Assembly: GCA_023548195.1 (NCBI GenBank)
Contig: JAJHZJ010000413.1
Coordinates: 16,403,941 to 16,467,940, forward strand
Direction: 5' to 3'
Length of the DNA stretch: 64,000 nucleotides
Source: Bettongia penicillata ogilbyi
Taxonomy: Eukaryota; Chordata; Mammalia; Diprotodontia; Potoroidae
In this document: positions 1 to 12,680 of the stretch, in pieces
Position numbering within the stretch: the first letter of the stretch is position 1
Layout: every line of letters begins with the position of its first letter
Position numbers and translations under genes: made by a program
The notes under the pieces: model-generated
Databases searched by the model: none
What the model saw: only the letters and a program-made list of their open reading frames with translations
Told to the model about the DNA's origin: nothing

Positions 1-1680
1 CTAGCTGCACACTTTTCTCTCCCGTCCCTGTTAATGCATCAGTATGCATATGGCATGTGTGTGTGTTTGCATGTTTGTGTGTATATGTGTGTGTGGGAGG
101 GAATGATGACTGGAATTCTGACTCAGAATTTCTTCAAATTGAATAAAATTGGAGAAGAAAGACAAAATAATCTGAGAAAAAGAAGACAAAGCACCATACA
201 GTGGTAGATACAGTCTATTCAATAGACATTCAGGGGGAGTTGATATTTTGTTTTCAGCTGGAGTTACAAGAGAGCATATCCTGATTCAGAGGCCTAACAA
301 AAATAACAAACTATAAGATATAGCCAAAGATTACAGAACCATTTGTTGGAGCTGAGGAAAGAAAAATACAGAGGAGATGGGTGTTGGAAACACACACATA
401 CTCATATACACCCCTATACACATACCTAGAAAGTACTGGTTTATATATTAATGCCTCAAATATTTTAAGCCTTTATCTCATATATGGAATAATTCTTTAT
501 AACCCAGTCCTTAAATTATTGAAGGACCTTTTATATCATCAGTGGAGGTATCCCCTCTACTAATGCAGATCATGTTTTATGCCCTCATAGAGTATCTCCA
601 GAATTATTGAAAATTTTCAAGAAATCATTATCCACTGCCCAACCTTTTGCTTAATGAGCCCCTCCAAGTTTATCTGGGCTAATCACCAGAAAATAAAGAG
701 ACAAAAAGTCCATTATAAGACTGAAACTTGCAAACTTTCCATCTTAATAGGTTGGGTCGGTGTTGTTGCTCTGATAATTGAGCCTTTGAGAATACAGAAG
801 CATCCCCTCACTACAACGAGGTATTATGTCAGTGGAAGAATGACTACAGCAAATAAAGAAGGTATTTTCTTTATCTACATTTTCACCTTGGAAGAGGGGT
901 CTTCCACATGACAACTAGACTCCAAAAGAAAATCAGATGTCATGTCTTGGTTTATATGGAGTGAAAAATATCTGGACAACTACAGGATGTAGCATTGTAT
1001 TTTGAAAGGAAATCCCATTATCTTCCTATATTGTAGACAACTTGAATATAATTTTTTTATAGTTGAAAATGAAAATCATCAAAATAGCTACCTTTAAAAA
1101 AAACATGCATTTCCTTTTGAATCTGTTGGCATCACCACTGACAGATACTGCACAGAAATTCATTCCCTGAAGTTGAGTTCTCAGACAGCTGTCAAATGTT
1201 TTGAAAGCTATGGATTCACAGGAAGCATTCACTAGAAGAGCATGACCAGAAATTCTAATTACTGAGGTGGCCTCACACTCAGCTACAAGGCTGTTTAATG
1301 AATCAAAACACATCTACCGTTAACATCCTTTTTCCCTTTTTCAATGAATACTTGATATAAAGGCTTTCACAGTCAGATAAGGCATCAGCTCACTGAAATT
1401 ATCCAATCCACACCATCACATACATCCTATGTCAGTTCTTGGTCTTATACTTTGTTAAAATGTCAGAGTTAGAGTTGTACAATGTCTATTTAAATTGAAA
1501 ACCTTGGGTAAATTACACATGAAAAGTTTGCACTTCATTGATAGTATTATTAAGAAGCTATGATAATTAATGAGAAAAAGAAAATGCAAATGAAATACTG
1601 CCTACACCGTCACGATTTTCTAGAAATTAGTAGTAGACAAAAAACGAACACACTCTCAACATCACTTTTCACTTCCTTGT
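1..1680. other. AT-rich unique sequence, no gene seen
   Basis: I see no gene or clear repeat here apart from a short GT-rich tract at about 55-95. A reverse-strand open frame of 95 codons lies at 1026-1313. Its first two thirds have a balanced, protein-like composition, but the last third is hydrophobic and AT-driven, and there is no family match I can name. Length alone does not set it apart from chance. Confidence 0.5.
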
Positions 1681-1684
1681 TTGG

Positions 1685-1800
1685 CATAAATTTGGATAAG
1701 TTACACTTTCTCTGAGCTTCAGATTTCTCACTTGGAAAATAGGTGGGAGATGAAGGGATAGGGAAATTTTACAGTAAATGATCTTTAGGGTAAATTACAA
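1685..1800 (+). mobile_element. MIR-like SINE fragment
   Basis: The order 'GGATAAGTTACACTTTCTCT', then a GAGCTTCAG block, then 'TTTCTCACTTGGAAAATAGG' is a diverged version of the MIR core (loss of the CACTTAACCTCTCTGAGCCT pattern by mutation). Only the core survives. Old, strongly diverged copy. Confidence 0.45.
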
Positions 1801-4450
1801 TTCTACATTCCAATGTTCTTTCCCCTCATCTTTTTTCACTTTTGCTTATGTTGGAAGGACTTATAGTCCCAGGGTTTTGTGGCCATTCAGATTTACATAA
1901 CCATGGGGTTCTATTGTTTGCATACACATAGTGATACATGTACAGGTTACAAGTTAGCTTTGACTATCTGGAAGTCTATCAAGAACCAGGGCATTAATAA
2001 CAAAGAAGGCTGAACTGTCAACCTATATAACACTGTCTCCATACAGTTTACTTATAGGTGATCCTAATTCACAGACTATTTACTTTTCTATCTCATGAGT
2101 TTTGACATGTTATTTAAATCTAGTTTGTAAGGAACATAACCATTGTGCATTTGGAAGTAGGCATTGAGAAGTGGAGAGGACGTAATATGGAGAGGACCTA
2201 ATAAATTAAGAAGTTATTTTTTACAGCTTTACAAGACAGAAAACATTATACAAATCAGATATAAAAAACTCGAGATTTACTCTGAGGTCTTTGGTTCAGC
2301 TGCATATTCTATTCTGCAAATGGATAAAAAACATTTGCAACTTGGAATTTTCATGGTCCTTGAACAAAGTATCAGTAACCATTCTTTAGCCAAGTGGACA
2401 AAATGGTCCCTCAGTTGGTGGGAGAAGGATTCCTCAATTTTACTTCTTGATAGAGGATTGGGGTGGAACAGGAAAATGGAGGCAGTTATCCTTGTCTACC
2501 ATTTAGCTTCTTCTTTCAATAACTTTTACTATTTTCTAAACTCATTTTCTATTTTATTAAAGGACTGCAAGTGGACTTGGAGTCCTAAATGCAGATATTA
2601 AAATCGTTAGGGTCATACACCTAAATAGTCCCTTGTGCAATTGTAGCTCACTAATTAATGGTCATGATGGTGAACTTGAAACATTAAAAAAAGAAATTCC
2701 ATTTTGTGCTTTATCTTTAAGAAGATAAGGAATTTTGTTTTTAACTTTTAGAAAGTTTTCTACCTCACAAACTTCTTTTTAAGAAGGCTTAAAATTGCAT
2801 TGCGGTATGTGGATTGAAATTGTCTAATCTACTATAAAAGAGACTGCAACTTGGCCTTGAGTCAATGGCACTTTATAAAATGTTCCATGGTCTCCTTTAA
2901 TAAAGTGGACTTCAGATCTTCCTCACAATCTGAAATGCCCTCTCCTTCTGGGACCTTACTTTTTTTAGAGTTTGAGACCATATTTGTTACCTAGACATTC
3001 TAAAACACGTATACAAAATAGAGAATTCTATTGGATGAGATATGACTAAAATAAGCAAAAATGGTATGTCAGCAGAGTCATGAGTTGGAAACAAGGAATA
3101 TGTCCACTGACCAGATGGTCACAAGATGGATTGGGTCCTCCTTAAGTTAAGCAGGAGGAGATCGTACAAGCTATACATATGTTCCAAGAACATATGGGAA
3201 GGGGGACTTTTCATACCATGCCATCACCCATTTTGGTTTACTCATGGAATATGAACAAAACAGGTTGGAGATAACTTTATTGCATTCTTGTGGTTGTGCA
3301 GCTGTGTTCCATAGCAGTTAAACAAGTAATGAAAATCCCATTAAAGTTCAAGCACTACTACATGGTCCTTCTATTAGAATCTATATTCCTATGTGACCTA
3401 TACAAAGTATAGATTAATTGCTTATTCTCCTAGAAGAAAAAAGGAAAGCTATCTTTTTCTTGCTTCAGGAGAAACTTTTGCTTATTATTATACCTACTAT
3501 GAGATGATTGACTAGATATGTATTACTAGATGAATATATTAAAATAATTAGCAACAATCATTACCCCTTAGGGTCCTCAATGAATTATTTCTCTCAAGGA
3601 CATTGATATCAATTTGCTCTACCAGTGAATGATAAGGAGGGTGAGAGTAGGGTGAAATGTCTTTTCATTTTTATCTTTGCAGAGAGAAATTGAAGAGGGT
3701 GGAAGGACCTTTGAAAGATGAAGAAATCAAATTGATATCCATCCAGCCTCTCAAAACTGATCTTTCCATACTTGAGGTCTAAAGAGTGACTTGTCATCTC
3801 TTTGGGTAACACAGGCTCCCTGCCCCTTATTCCTCCTACTTTCACCATCTCCAAGTTATCAAATAAGTGTAATATTCTCCAGAACTGGTGTCTATGCTAT
3901 ATTACTTTATTGTCAAGGTTTTAAAATTGTATACGGTAGCACCACTAATATACATGACTCTTTGAGATTCTGTCATGCCCTTGCAAAAATGGAATAATGA
4001 TGACCCAGAAATTCTCTGTAGTTTATAGATGGATATCAAACAGATCCAGGTAGTGATGTGTCCATCTCCTACCAAGCATACAGTTCTTCCTGAGCCATGA
4101 AGAAAACAGTTTTCTTTTTTTTATCTTATAAGATAAAATTTTCAATAAGCTCCTACTGGAGGCAGCATGGGGAGGAGCAGGGAATCTGTTCAATGGATGT
4201 ATGTATGGCTGTCTGCATGGTTGACAAAGGCAAAACCAAGTATGACACAGAGGAATTGATTTATATTGTGGTTGACCAAGAACATCACAAATTCTATCTG
4301 ACATAGCTGAGATATATGTGGGCACTCAATTATCAATCTATACCTGGTAGAAGGAGTCAGCTTGGTCTTTAATCTACATAAAGCCTTGGACAGTTGAGTT
4401 TCCATGTTTATTTGTTTGTTTTTTATGTTATTTTATTTTTCTGGAGCTAT
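1801..4450. other. AT-rich unique sequence, no gene supported
   Basis: No repeat family is recognised. The longest open frame (2164-2601, forward, 145 codons) starts inside AT-rich DNA, has no recognisable domain and is close to the length expected once by chance in a window of this size and composition. Other frames here are under 105 codons. Confidence 0.5.
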
Positions 4451-4454
4451 AGAC

Positions 4455-4975
4455 GCTGCATCCCAGTCCTATATCCTGGCCTCACACCTGAGTTTGCAAA
4501 TACAAACCTAGACCATTACAATAGCTTGCTGGACAATATACCTATCACAAGTCTTTCACCACTTCAGTTTCCCTCCCCATACACTGTTTCTGTGAGCCAG
4601 TGAACAAATCGCTCTATCTCCCAAATCCAAAAATTTCCCAGCATGTCCTCCAGGCCTCAAATGATCTCCCTCCTCATCTCTTCTACCTGGTTTCCTTCAA
4701 GTCCCTGTTAAAATCTTACCTTCTACAAGAAGCTTTTTCTGGTCCCCTGCAATGTTACTGCCTTCTCTCTATCAATTATTTACAATTTACCCTGCACTTA
4801 TCTTCCGTGTATATAGTTGTTCACTTGTTTTCTTTCCCCTTAGACTATGAATTCCTTGACAGTAAGAACTGTCTTTTGTCTTTTTTTGCATCTCTAATAT
4901 TTAGCATAGGATATGATAGGTTATAGTTGGTTTTGTGGATATAGTAGGTGCTTAATAAATGTGTGATGATTGATT
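4455..4975 (+). mobile_element. L2 LINE, ORF2 piece joined to 3' end
   Basis: The first part reads in frame like the L2 reverse-transcriptase C-terminal region (a 'LDHYNSLLDNIPITSLSPLQ'-like stretch at about 4515-4575, compare the L2 pattern LDYCNSLLTGLP.SSLSP.Q). It jumps by internal deletion to the 3' end, with the 'TTCTACAAGAAGCTTTTTCT' block, an ACTATGAATTCCTTGA block and the closing 'ATAGTAGGTGCTTAATAAAT' followed by TGATTGATT. L2 is a non-LTR retrotransposon encoding endonuclease and reverse transcriptase; this copy is dead. Confidence 0.8.
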
Positions 4976-5484
4976 AAAAAGAGCTAGTCCTTCTAATTTC
5001 CCATTCTGCCTTGGCATCTTGACTGTTACAACTGTCTAGAACATTTTGTTCTCTGGGTAATTTCTGATGCCTTGAAAGCTACTGGGTCCCTGTTTCATCA
5101 TTGACCAGATCACATAAAGAAGTAACAGCTCCCTTGCCCCTAGCTGCGCAGTTACCACCACCAGTAGCAGCAATAACCATAGAGGCATGAGCTCCTCTGA
5201 GCCATAGAGACCATCATTCCTGGGCCTCAGTCATCTTGGAAGTGCAAACTCGGTCAAAGTGAAGATCATTGACAGGGATGAAACCAAAGTTCTCTCTGCT
5301 CAGACCCAGTACCCTAGATTCCTACCAGGTATGTTCTCAGAAACTTCTTTGTAGTTCTTTAAGTGAGCCTCAATATATAAACTAGTTTATATTCAGTGTT
5401 AATGTTGCCATCCCTCTCTGCTTACCAGTAAGTCGTCAAGTCAAGCTAACTAGAACATTCTTTTGCTTTGCTTGCATTGACAAT

Positions 5485-5535
5485 TGATTTACATTGCCTT
5501 GCATATAGTAGCTATTTAATAAATGTTTGTTGAAA
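5485..5535 (+). mobile_element. L2 3' tail fragment
   Basis: The string 'GCATATAGTAGCTATTTAAT' followed by AAATGTTTGTTGAA is the L2 3' terminus (ATAGTAGGTGCTTAATAAATG pattern). Only the last 50 bases survive. Confidence 0.6.
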
Positions 5536-6049
5536 CACTGGAACTCACAGATCATTAAGGAGAACACAGATTGCTGCTAATCAACTTAGCTTGAAATAGA
5601 CTGCATCAGTGAGTCCTCACAGTTGGCCCATGACTTGGTGATATTTACCAGTTTTACTTTACCTGACTCTAGGTCCTTTAATGTTGGCGCATGGGACTGG
5701 CACAGCAGAAACCCAGTTTAGAGAAAGGATAATTTGGGACTGTTATAAATGAGCAATTCTGTTTAATAGAATGGTTATAGGTCATGGCTCTCATTAGTTC
5801 TCAAATGGCCTAGTTTGGATCGCAGAGACACTGCAGTACAATAACCTGCTGTGTCCTTCAGTAGAGAAAAGGTAGAATATTTGCTGTCATGGTTAGGAGA
5901 AAGAGGGGAAAAACGGAGAGACAGAGTCACAGACAGGGAGAGTCAGAGAGAGAAAGTATGAAGTTTAAATATGGCAAAAAACAAGTTTTCATTTGTACTT
6001 CATTCATGCACAGGAGAGTAGATTTCTCTCTTTTCCCTAAGAATGGAAG

Positions 6050-6145
6050 TTTGGTGAGGTCATGATTTTTTCATTTTTGTTTTTATATTCCTGTGCCCTA
6101 GCATAGTGCCATAGGTACTTAATAATAATTTGTTTAATTGAATTA
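6050..6145 (+). mobile_element. L2 3' tail fragment
   Basis: Text-book order of the L2 3' end in diverged form: a TTTTTATATTCCTGTGCCCTAG block (split here), then 'GCATAGTGCCATAGGTACTT' and AATAATAATTTG. Confidence 0.55.
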
Positions 6146-6369
6146 AACTAAGAAGCCTGACTTAGAATCTATAGACGACAATTGATAGCTTTCTCCTTCA
6201 ATGATTCTCCAATCATTAAGATGTCATTTATTCTCTTCTACTTCAACTTCTAATTATCAAATATATCCATTTTTTCCAACATCAGTGATTTTAATTAGAG
6301 AATTCAAAGGACAATTATTTGTCTTATGGTAGAAAGCAGAAATGATAAAGATGACCTAACTTTGAACCT

Positions 6370-6536
6370 CAAAGACCAGGAGCAAGAAAGTTGCCTCTGG
6401 TGGGAAGAAAGGAAAGACAGCAATCAGTGCCCTGAGCAGAGCCCCAGAAGAGCCTTTGAAAGAATGTGATGAGCAAGTTGTTGCTGCATCCACAGAGGTA
6501 GCGGGACCTCCAGCTGTGTCCAAGAGACTAAGCTAG
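6370..6536 (+). other. Short open segment, unidentified
   Basis: One forward frame stays open for about 55 codons and ends at a TAG near 6534. Its residues are Lys/Ala/Ser/Glu rich and include 'KKVASGGKKGKTAISALSRA'. There is no start codon of note and I do not recognise the family. It could be a retropseudogene scrap, an old exon or chance; the base composition is less AT-rich than the flanks. Confidence 0.2.
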
Positions 6537-7130
6537 TCTTGTGAAACAATATAAGCATCCTAAGGTACAAGAAGAGCATTAGTGGGTAGCCAGGCTCTGC
6601 TGAATGAAGGAGAAAGGCATTTAGAGGAGCCAGTTACATTAGAAAAGATAGTTTAATTGTCAAAGTATACATTAAACTAGGCTTCCTGTAACTGTTTGCT
6701 GCTTCACCAGTAGCTACCATCCTCAGAACTTCATACCTATCGGGACTCAGAGATTTCTTGAACTTTTTAGCAGATATGTCTGGGAGTTAGAGGGGAAAAA
6801 TATCTAGGTTAACCTTTATGCAGGGGTGTCAGGTTTGTCAGTGTTTCAAGTCATTGCAGGATTTCACTTTTGTAATATACAAAATTAGAGTTAATATGCA
6901 TCTCCTGATGTCAGAGGGAGCAAAAGTTCCCTTCAACTCATCTGGCAATGAGTCACCAGTGGTGAACCAGGGCATAAATTCTGAATTTTTTATGGCAGAA
7001 TCTCAAAACTCTCAGTCAGAAAGGACATCAGCAATCAGCTTGTCCTACCGAGACTGAGAATTCCTTCTATACCATCATCAACATTTTGCTTGAGGACCTC
7101 AACCAGAGAAAAGCACATGGGTTTTTATGT

Positions 7131-7396
7131 ATAGGGAGCTAGATGGAGCAGTGGATATATTCTGGGCTGGGAATCAGACTTCTTGTGACCTCAGACAGCT
7201 ATTAGCTGTGTTACCTTGGACAAATCACTTAACCTCTATCTGCCTCAGTTTCCTCATTTGCAAAAGAAGGGTAATAGTATCCACTTCCCTAGGTTTTTAT
7301 GGGAATTGCATGAAATGATAATGAAAAGGTGCTTATCCAATATCTGGGACATGGTAGATGATACAGAAATGTTAGTTATAATAATTATTATCCCCA
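7131..7396 (+). mobile_element. MON1/MIR-type core-SINE
   Basis: A tRNA-like head ('GGAGCTAGATGGAGCAGTGG') leads into the core ('CCTTGGACAAATCACTTAAC', CTGCCTCAGTTTCCTCATTTG) and a tail that ends in a GATAATGAAAAGGTGCTTAT-like block and a TATAATAATTATTA run. The order and near-complete length fit a marsupial core-SINE related to MIR, presumably copied by L2. The subfamily name needs a library search. Confidence 0.75.
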
Positions 7397-7639
7397 TATC
7401 AGTCATAAATGTCTATCTCCCACCATTGTTCTCCATCCTGATTCTAGGGTTAAAGCAAAATAAACATCCATTTTTCTGAATTTCAAAATTAAAGACACTG
7501 ATACCACACTTCCTTGTCTTCTCCTAATTTAACATCCCTAGCTGCTTAAATTAATCTTCATATAGAAAGACCTCCAGGTCAAATCATACTGATTGCCATC
7601 CTCGGGATGTTCTCACCATTATCATCATCATATAATATA

Positions 7640-7865
7640 ATAATAAGGTTCTTCAGGTTATACAGAATATTTTACATATTTTATCTCATTTGATGTTTAA
7701 AACAATTTTGAGAGGCATGTGAAACTATCATTTCCATTTTATAGATGAGGATGCTGAAACTGAAGGAGGTTATGTAACTTCTCTATGATTACACATGGTA
7801 GTAAGTGTATGTGGCAGAATTCAAAATTGTAACTTTCTGACTCCAAGTCCATTATTTTTCTCAAT
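7640..7865 (-). mobile_element. MIR/MON1 core-SINE, reverse
   Basis: Read in reverse, the core and tail are clear: 'TTTTATCTCATTTGATGTTT' then TTTATAGATGAGGATGCTGAAACTGA (split) and a diverged 'ACACATGGTAGTAAGTGTAT'. This is the usual reverse appearance of a MIR-type SINE. Confidence 0.65.
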
Positions 7866-8165
7866 TTTTTTTCCAAAAATATAGTCTCAAGAATGTAACA
7901 CAGTACTTCAACTAGAGTCAGAGAAGGGCATGGTACAACGAAACTATAATCTCCCTTTTTGGAGATTCAGTATCTCTTGTAGTCTAAAACACAATGATTT
8001 TTGATACTATATCACATTGTTGATGCAAATGTAGCTTGCAACCAACTCAAACCCCCATATCTTTTTTTTTTCCTGATGAAGTGTTATCTTACTACGCCTT
8101 CTCATCTTGCAGCTGAAGAATTGATTTTGGCACTAAAATCTAAGACTTCTCAGACTCTCTTAAAT

Positions 8166-8240
8166 AGACTCAATGCTAGAACTGTAAGGAAACTTTGAGA
8201 TCATCTAGCTCAAGTACTCTTAAATTGGATCTATCCAAGG
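8166..8240 (-). mobile_element. MIR fragment
   Basis: 'AGAACTGTAAGGAAACTTTG' followed by GATCATCTAGCTCAAG matches the reverse 5' block of MIR copies (AGCT.GAAGGGACCTTAGAGATCATCTAG). Short and diverged. Confidence 0.4.
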
Positions 8241-8606
8241 GGCCTAGGAAAGGATTTCATTTTGTGCATTTCTATTTCCACCACTGAATCTATTTTCTTG
8301 CAGTTTTTATCTCTTCACTCCGTCATCTCTTCCCTCCCCCAGGCCTATTTGGTTTTCTCATGTCCTCTGTACTGACAGGGAACTGAAACCCTGAAAGACT
8401 TTGGTTGAAAAATGAAGTTAAATACCAGCAGGGGCAAGAATAACTGTGAAAATTTGTGTCTGCCCTAACCCGAGAAGGAATCTTCAAGAGAAATTTATCT
8501 GGGACAAGTGGGAACCCTCGAGTGCTTAGATTTCAGTACTTTCAGAACTTAATCCAAACTTTCTTGCATCTTCCAAAATCTTATTTCAGTGCTCCTCTGA
8601 AGTCGA

Positions 8607-8634
8607 AACACACACACACACACACACACACATA

Positions 8635-8668
<34 letters not shown>
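8607..8668 (+). repeat. (CA)n microsatellite
   Basis: About 60 bases of CA dinucleotides with two CATA interruptions near 8632 and 8641. It produces a spurious His/Thr-rich open frame. Confidence 0.97.
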
Positions 8669-8859
8669 TGCAAAATCAGCTTTCATTTGTTCAAGGAAAT
8701 GATAAAAATAGATAAAATGTCATAAGCAACGCTCTTCGAAGGATTACTTAGGCCAACAACCTCAAAATTCTTGAAATCTCTCCTCAAAAGAAAAATGTTT
8801 GCTCCTGTTAAAGGATAAGACCTTGATTAAGGATGTATAATCCATACAGCATTACTGCA

Positions 8860-9010
8860 AAACAAAACCAGGCACATACTCTGTTACTATCTGTGTCACT
8901 GTGGTTAAGTTGCTTCTACTCTTTGGCTCTAGGTTTCCTCATTTATCAAATGGAGGGAGGCAGGACTAGAGGGTCCAAGGTCCTTTCTACTTTTGAAATC
9001 CCAATTATCA
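8860..9010 (+). mobile_element. MIR SINE fragment
   Basis: The core 'TTTCCTCATTTATCAAATGG' is followed by an AGGACTAGAGGGTCCAAGG block (ACTAGA.GGTC..AGGTCC in MIR) and CTTTCTACTTTTGAAATCC. Confidence 0.6.
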
Positions 9011-9539
9011 TGCTAATTATTAGGGGGTCAAGTTGCTTCTTTCCAAAGCAAGAACTTCAAAGGGTAGAAGAATTCTTCTTACCACAAGATTATATTCCTA
9101 CGATTGCAAAGAATTATTTCTCCTTATTTCTTCACAGAGAACGATTTTGTCTAATATCAAATGTCTTCTCACTTTCAATGAGAGTTTACAGAAGGTAATT
9201 GGGATTGCCAATTTGATGTTCATGAAAGGAAATGAATTATTTATTTGAAAGTTTTCAAATATTAATGCCTCATAGAATGTCAGAGTTGAAAATTTCCTTA
9301 GTGATCATTTAGTCAAATATCTCATTTTGCTTTATTAAAAATGGTCATTGATACTACTTTAAAAAAAATAACATTCTCATCCTGATATACCCTGAATCTG
9401 TGAACCAAAAATAAGAAAATATCTTATTTGAAATGATATGAAAATTTGAATGTTCATGATTTGAATTTCTCTACCTAAAGGTGGAAAATGTGTTTCATGT
9501 TTCCCAGGAACAAGACTGATCATTGCAATTATTATGAGT

Positions 9540-9695
9540 TTAGCTGTCAATTAGTATAAATTTCATTTACATTTATTACAGTCATATATTTTGTTTGAAA
9601 GATACTCCTTATTTCATTCCATGTTAGTTTCCAAAAAATCTTCTTATATTTCTCTGAATTCCTCTTATTTTTCCTTTCTTATGATAGGATAATAT
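9540..9695 (-). mobile_element. L1 ORF2 C-terminal fragment, reverse, diverged
   Basis: 'CATGTTAGTTTCCAAAAAAT' and TATTTCTCTGAATTCCTC resemble the reverse of the L1 region just before the ORF2 stop, seen better at 15331 and 50235. Old and weakly supported. Confidence 0.35.
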
Positions 9696-9714
9696 TTTTT
9701 AATCTTCTGTTTAT

Positions 9715-10137
9715 ATTTCAAAGTCCTTCATCACCTTCACATCTCTTACCTCTCCCATCTTCTTGAAACTTATTCCTTAACATATACTCTTCCATCCAGT
9801 AACTTCTGCCTCCTGACTCTCACAGGAACAAGAGACTCTATTTCTTGGCTCCCATTCCTGGAATGCCTTCCCTCTTCTTTTCTGAATACTGATCTCTCCA
9901 AATCCTACCTTCTACAGGAAGCCTTCCCTAATCCCTCTTAAGTCTGGTGACTTTCCACTGTTAATTATTCTCTTTATACTCTGTATACAGCTTGCTTTGT
10001 TTAGATTTGTTTGCACGTTCTCTCACCAATTTGATGCAGGGAGTGTCTTTCACCTTTTTTATATTCCCAGAGTTCAGCACTAAGCCTGGGAAGTAGTAAG
10101 AGCTTAGTAAATCTTAAATACATGATTGATTGATCCT
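9715..10137 (+). mobile_element. L2 LINE 3' end
   Basis: Ordered L2 blocks are visible: 'CATTCCTGGAATGCCTTCCC', 'TTCTACAGGAAGCCTTCCCT', TGTATACAGCTTG, CAGGGAGTGTCTTTC, and the tail with GATTGATTGATC. This is the last part of ORF2 plus the short 3' UTR. Confidence 0.85.
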
Positions 10138-12680
10138 TTGATTATCACATCCTTCTACCAAGGTTTATTTAAGCAATCTGCTTTTTTTGTAGTTTTTGCT
10201 ACTCCAAAGTCTTAGCAATATTTCCACAATTTTGGAAGTTCCTTTCTCTCTTTGCTCTCTATTATATGTAGCAAAAAATTTCTCTGTTTTTCTAACAAAA
10301 AAAATAACAGGAAACTAAGACTTAAAAATTTCTATAGCTAGTGCCCTTGGTTGGATTTAATTTCAGGTCTCTCAGATCTAGGCCAAGAAATCATTCTATC
10401 ACATTACACTGTGTCTCTGTACTATTAACTTCTTGCTAATATCAACTTTCAGGAGTAGAAACTGGTTACATGTTTTGGAGATTTGGTTAGTGCTGCAAAC
10501 TGACAAATAGTTTCCCCAGTTTAATTCTGGTTTATTATTTGAAATCTGAGAATTTCATTTTAAGTTTTTGGATAAAGACAGACTAGTACATCTGAAGCTT
10601 TACTATATTTAAACTTCAAGCAAAAATCATCAGAAAAAGTCTTTCAACTAATAAAGAAGATGACCTGCTATTAGAATGAATTTTTCTTTATATCATGGTA
10701 TTACATAAAATAAGCAACTACTTTATTTTCTTCAAAGATTAGTTGTGCTTTGATGCTTTTCCTGAACAAAATGGGTTTATTACTGTCCTACAAATAGTTA
10801 TAAATTCATAATTCAAAAATAAACAAAAGTAGAATTTATATTCCACTCTGTCACTAGGTTGGGGGTTGATTTAACTTAAATACAACTCAAAAGGGGCATC
10901 ATTATATTCCCAATGCTCAGTTCTTAGAGAGGAGTGTCAGAATTGGTCACAACCTGCTTATGTAGAAGGTTATAATAAAATCATTTCCCATGGTAGCTGG
11001 TGTCATGAAATACGCAAGTGATAGTATTTTCATTATTGTCATATTTACATCAATCTTTCTGGAGCAGCTTCTAGAACCAAAAAGAAACTAACTTTTACTG
11101 AAGATGGCACCACCATATTGAGAGAATATGTTTATGTATTCAAACATGATTTCAATTTAGCTTGTTATTTCAATGCCTCAAGCTTTGAGATAGAAAAGAT
11201 TTTTAAAATCTCTTTCAGTGCCACTTCACCGCTGTCAATAAGTTCTGTTCAATACAAAGGGTACTTGTCATTGAGATAGAAACAACAGTTTTGATGTACT
11301 GCCAACTATCCTTCCCTATTTGGGGAGAAAGGAAGGAGTATCCTAAAATTCATATAAAATCAAGTTGGTAAGAAGTGTTTTCTCATCAGTCAAAGGAAGG
11401 AGTACTTCTCAGTTAGATTTTCTAAATTTGGATTAACTTGTTCTTAGTGAAGTTTGCTCAAAGGAAGCATGGGATTGTGAGCTGGCCATTTGTTTAAAGA
11501 GCATTCTATCCAAGCCCTGTAATGTACAGGGATTTGCTGAAAGTCAGACAAGAGGTGAGTAGCAGAGTCTAGAGCTCTCTTAGGTATGGAGAGAGAAGGA
11601 CCCTTCTAAGTCATTTTGTAGAATGAGGAAATGAAGGCACAGAAAGAAAGATTGTTTTAAGGTCACATGAGTACAATCAGGGTCAAAACTGTTCTTTGAC
11701 ACAAAGTCTAGGACTTTTTTGGTTTCCACTGGAGGGCTGTACGCCATCCAACTTTAATTAGGATTGCTGATCTACAAATTTTCAGGATAAGAATTTATAA
11801 CCTAGACATCTACAAACACTTCACATCAGGGCTCATTACATTGTTTTGTTAATTGTCAAAACTTTAAAAAGTGATGGAAAAATTTTAATTATGCATATGT
11901 AACTTAAAAAAATATGTTATTTGTAATTCTTCTCTGAGAGTTGTTAAACATTTACCCACAAACCTTTGCATTGGACAATAAATTTTAGGAAAAGGACAAA
12001 TAGAGAATCATGAAACATGGTGATGAGGAATATTGTCATTCAATAAAGCAGGTGTCTATTAAGAACTTCTAGAAATAAGAAACAATGTCAGAACTAAACC
12101 AGATAGTACCTTTACCCTTCTCCTTAAGGGTTCCATTTCATCTGCACTGGGTGCAGTCCTGCAGGAGGCTAGTCTTTAAGTAAAGAGGATAGACCTCCTT
12201 TTCTCACATTCTTTAGCTCATTTGTGACTCTGTCCTGATAGCTATCCTAATACCAAACCCATACATTAGCTTTTGGTTCCTGTATACAGTCTCCACAAAG
12301 TAGAAAGTAGAAAAGTGTTTAATGTACAGAAAAGAATCAAAACAGGACAGATAGGAAGATACTTATTTTCTGAATGAAAAATAAATGCGAACAGATCCCA
12401 AAGAATCACTGTGCTCCTTGATTAGATTTAGGAAAACAACTGTTAAGCTAAAACTTATTACTGTTGCATGTGTCAGTATGGTGAGTCATAAATTGGAAAA
12501 TATAACATTTTGTGGGCCTATAAAATACACGTTTCGCATGTCACCTTGGTTCTGCAGTGTCCAAACAATTTCCAGAATATGTCTTTTGCCAATTCAGATC
12601 AGAATTTATCTTCTTTCTCCTGGTAGGTATTTTTTCTTATGAAGAGCTCCCCTTGTTACCGGTAAACACCACCTATAAAG
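10138..12680. other. AT-rich unique sequence
   Basis: No gene seen. A diverged reverse MIR core lies at about 11600-11750 ('TAGAATGAGGAAATGAAGGC', then AAGGTCACATGAGTACAATC). The rest is unassigned. Confidence 0.5.

Larger units (their letters stand above)
4976..7130. other. Mostly unique sequence with two short L2 tails
   Basis: Two separate short L2 3' tails are marked below. Two stretches read as short open segments with protein-like composition: 5196-5347, forward, next to a CAG/GTATGT donor-like site at 5328-5334, and 6370-6536. I do not recognise either product, and both may be chance. Confidence 0.4.

Noticed and set aside
2164..2601. 145-codon forward frame
   Set aside because: Longest frame outside repeats, but about one such frame is expected by chance given the stop frequency in this AT-rich window, and no domain or motif is visible.
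8456..8725. His/Thr-rich forward frame
   Set aside because: Caused by the CA repeat at 8607-8668.
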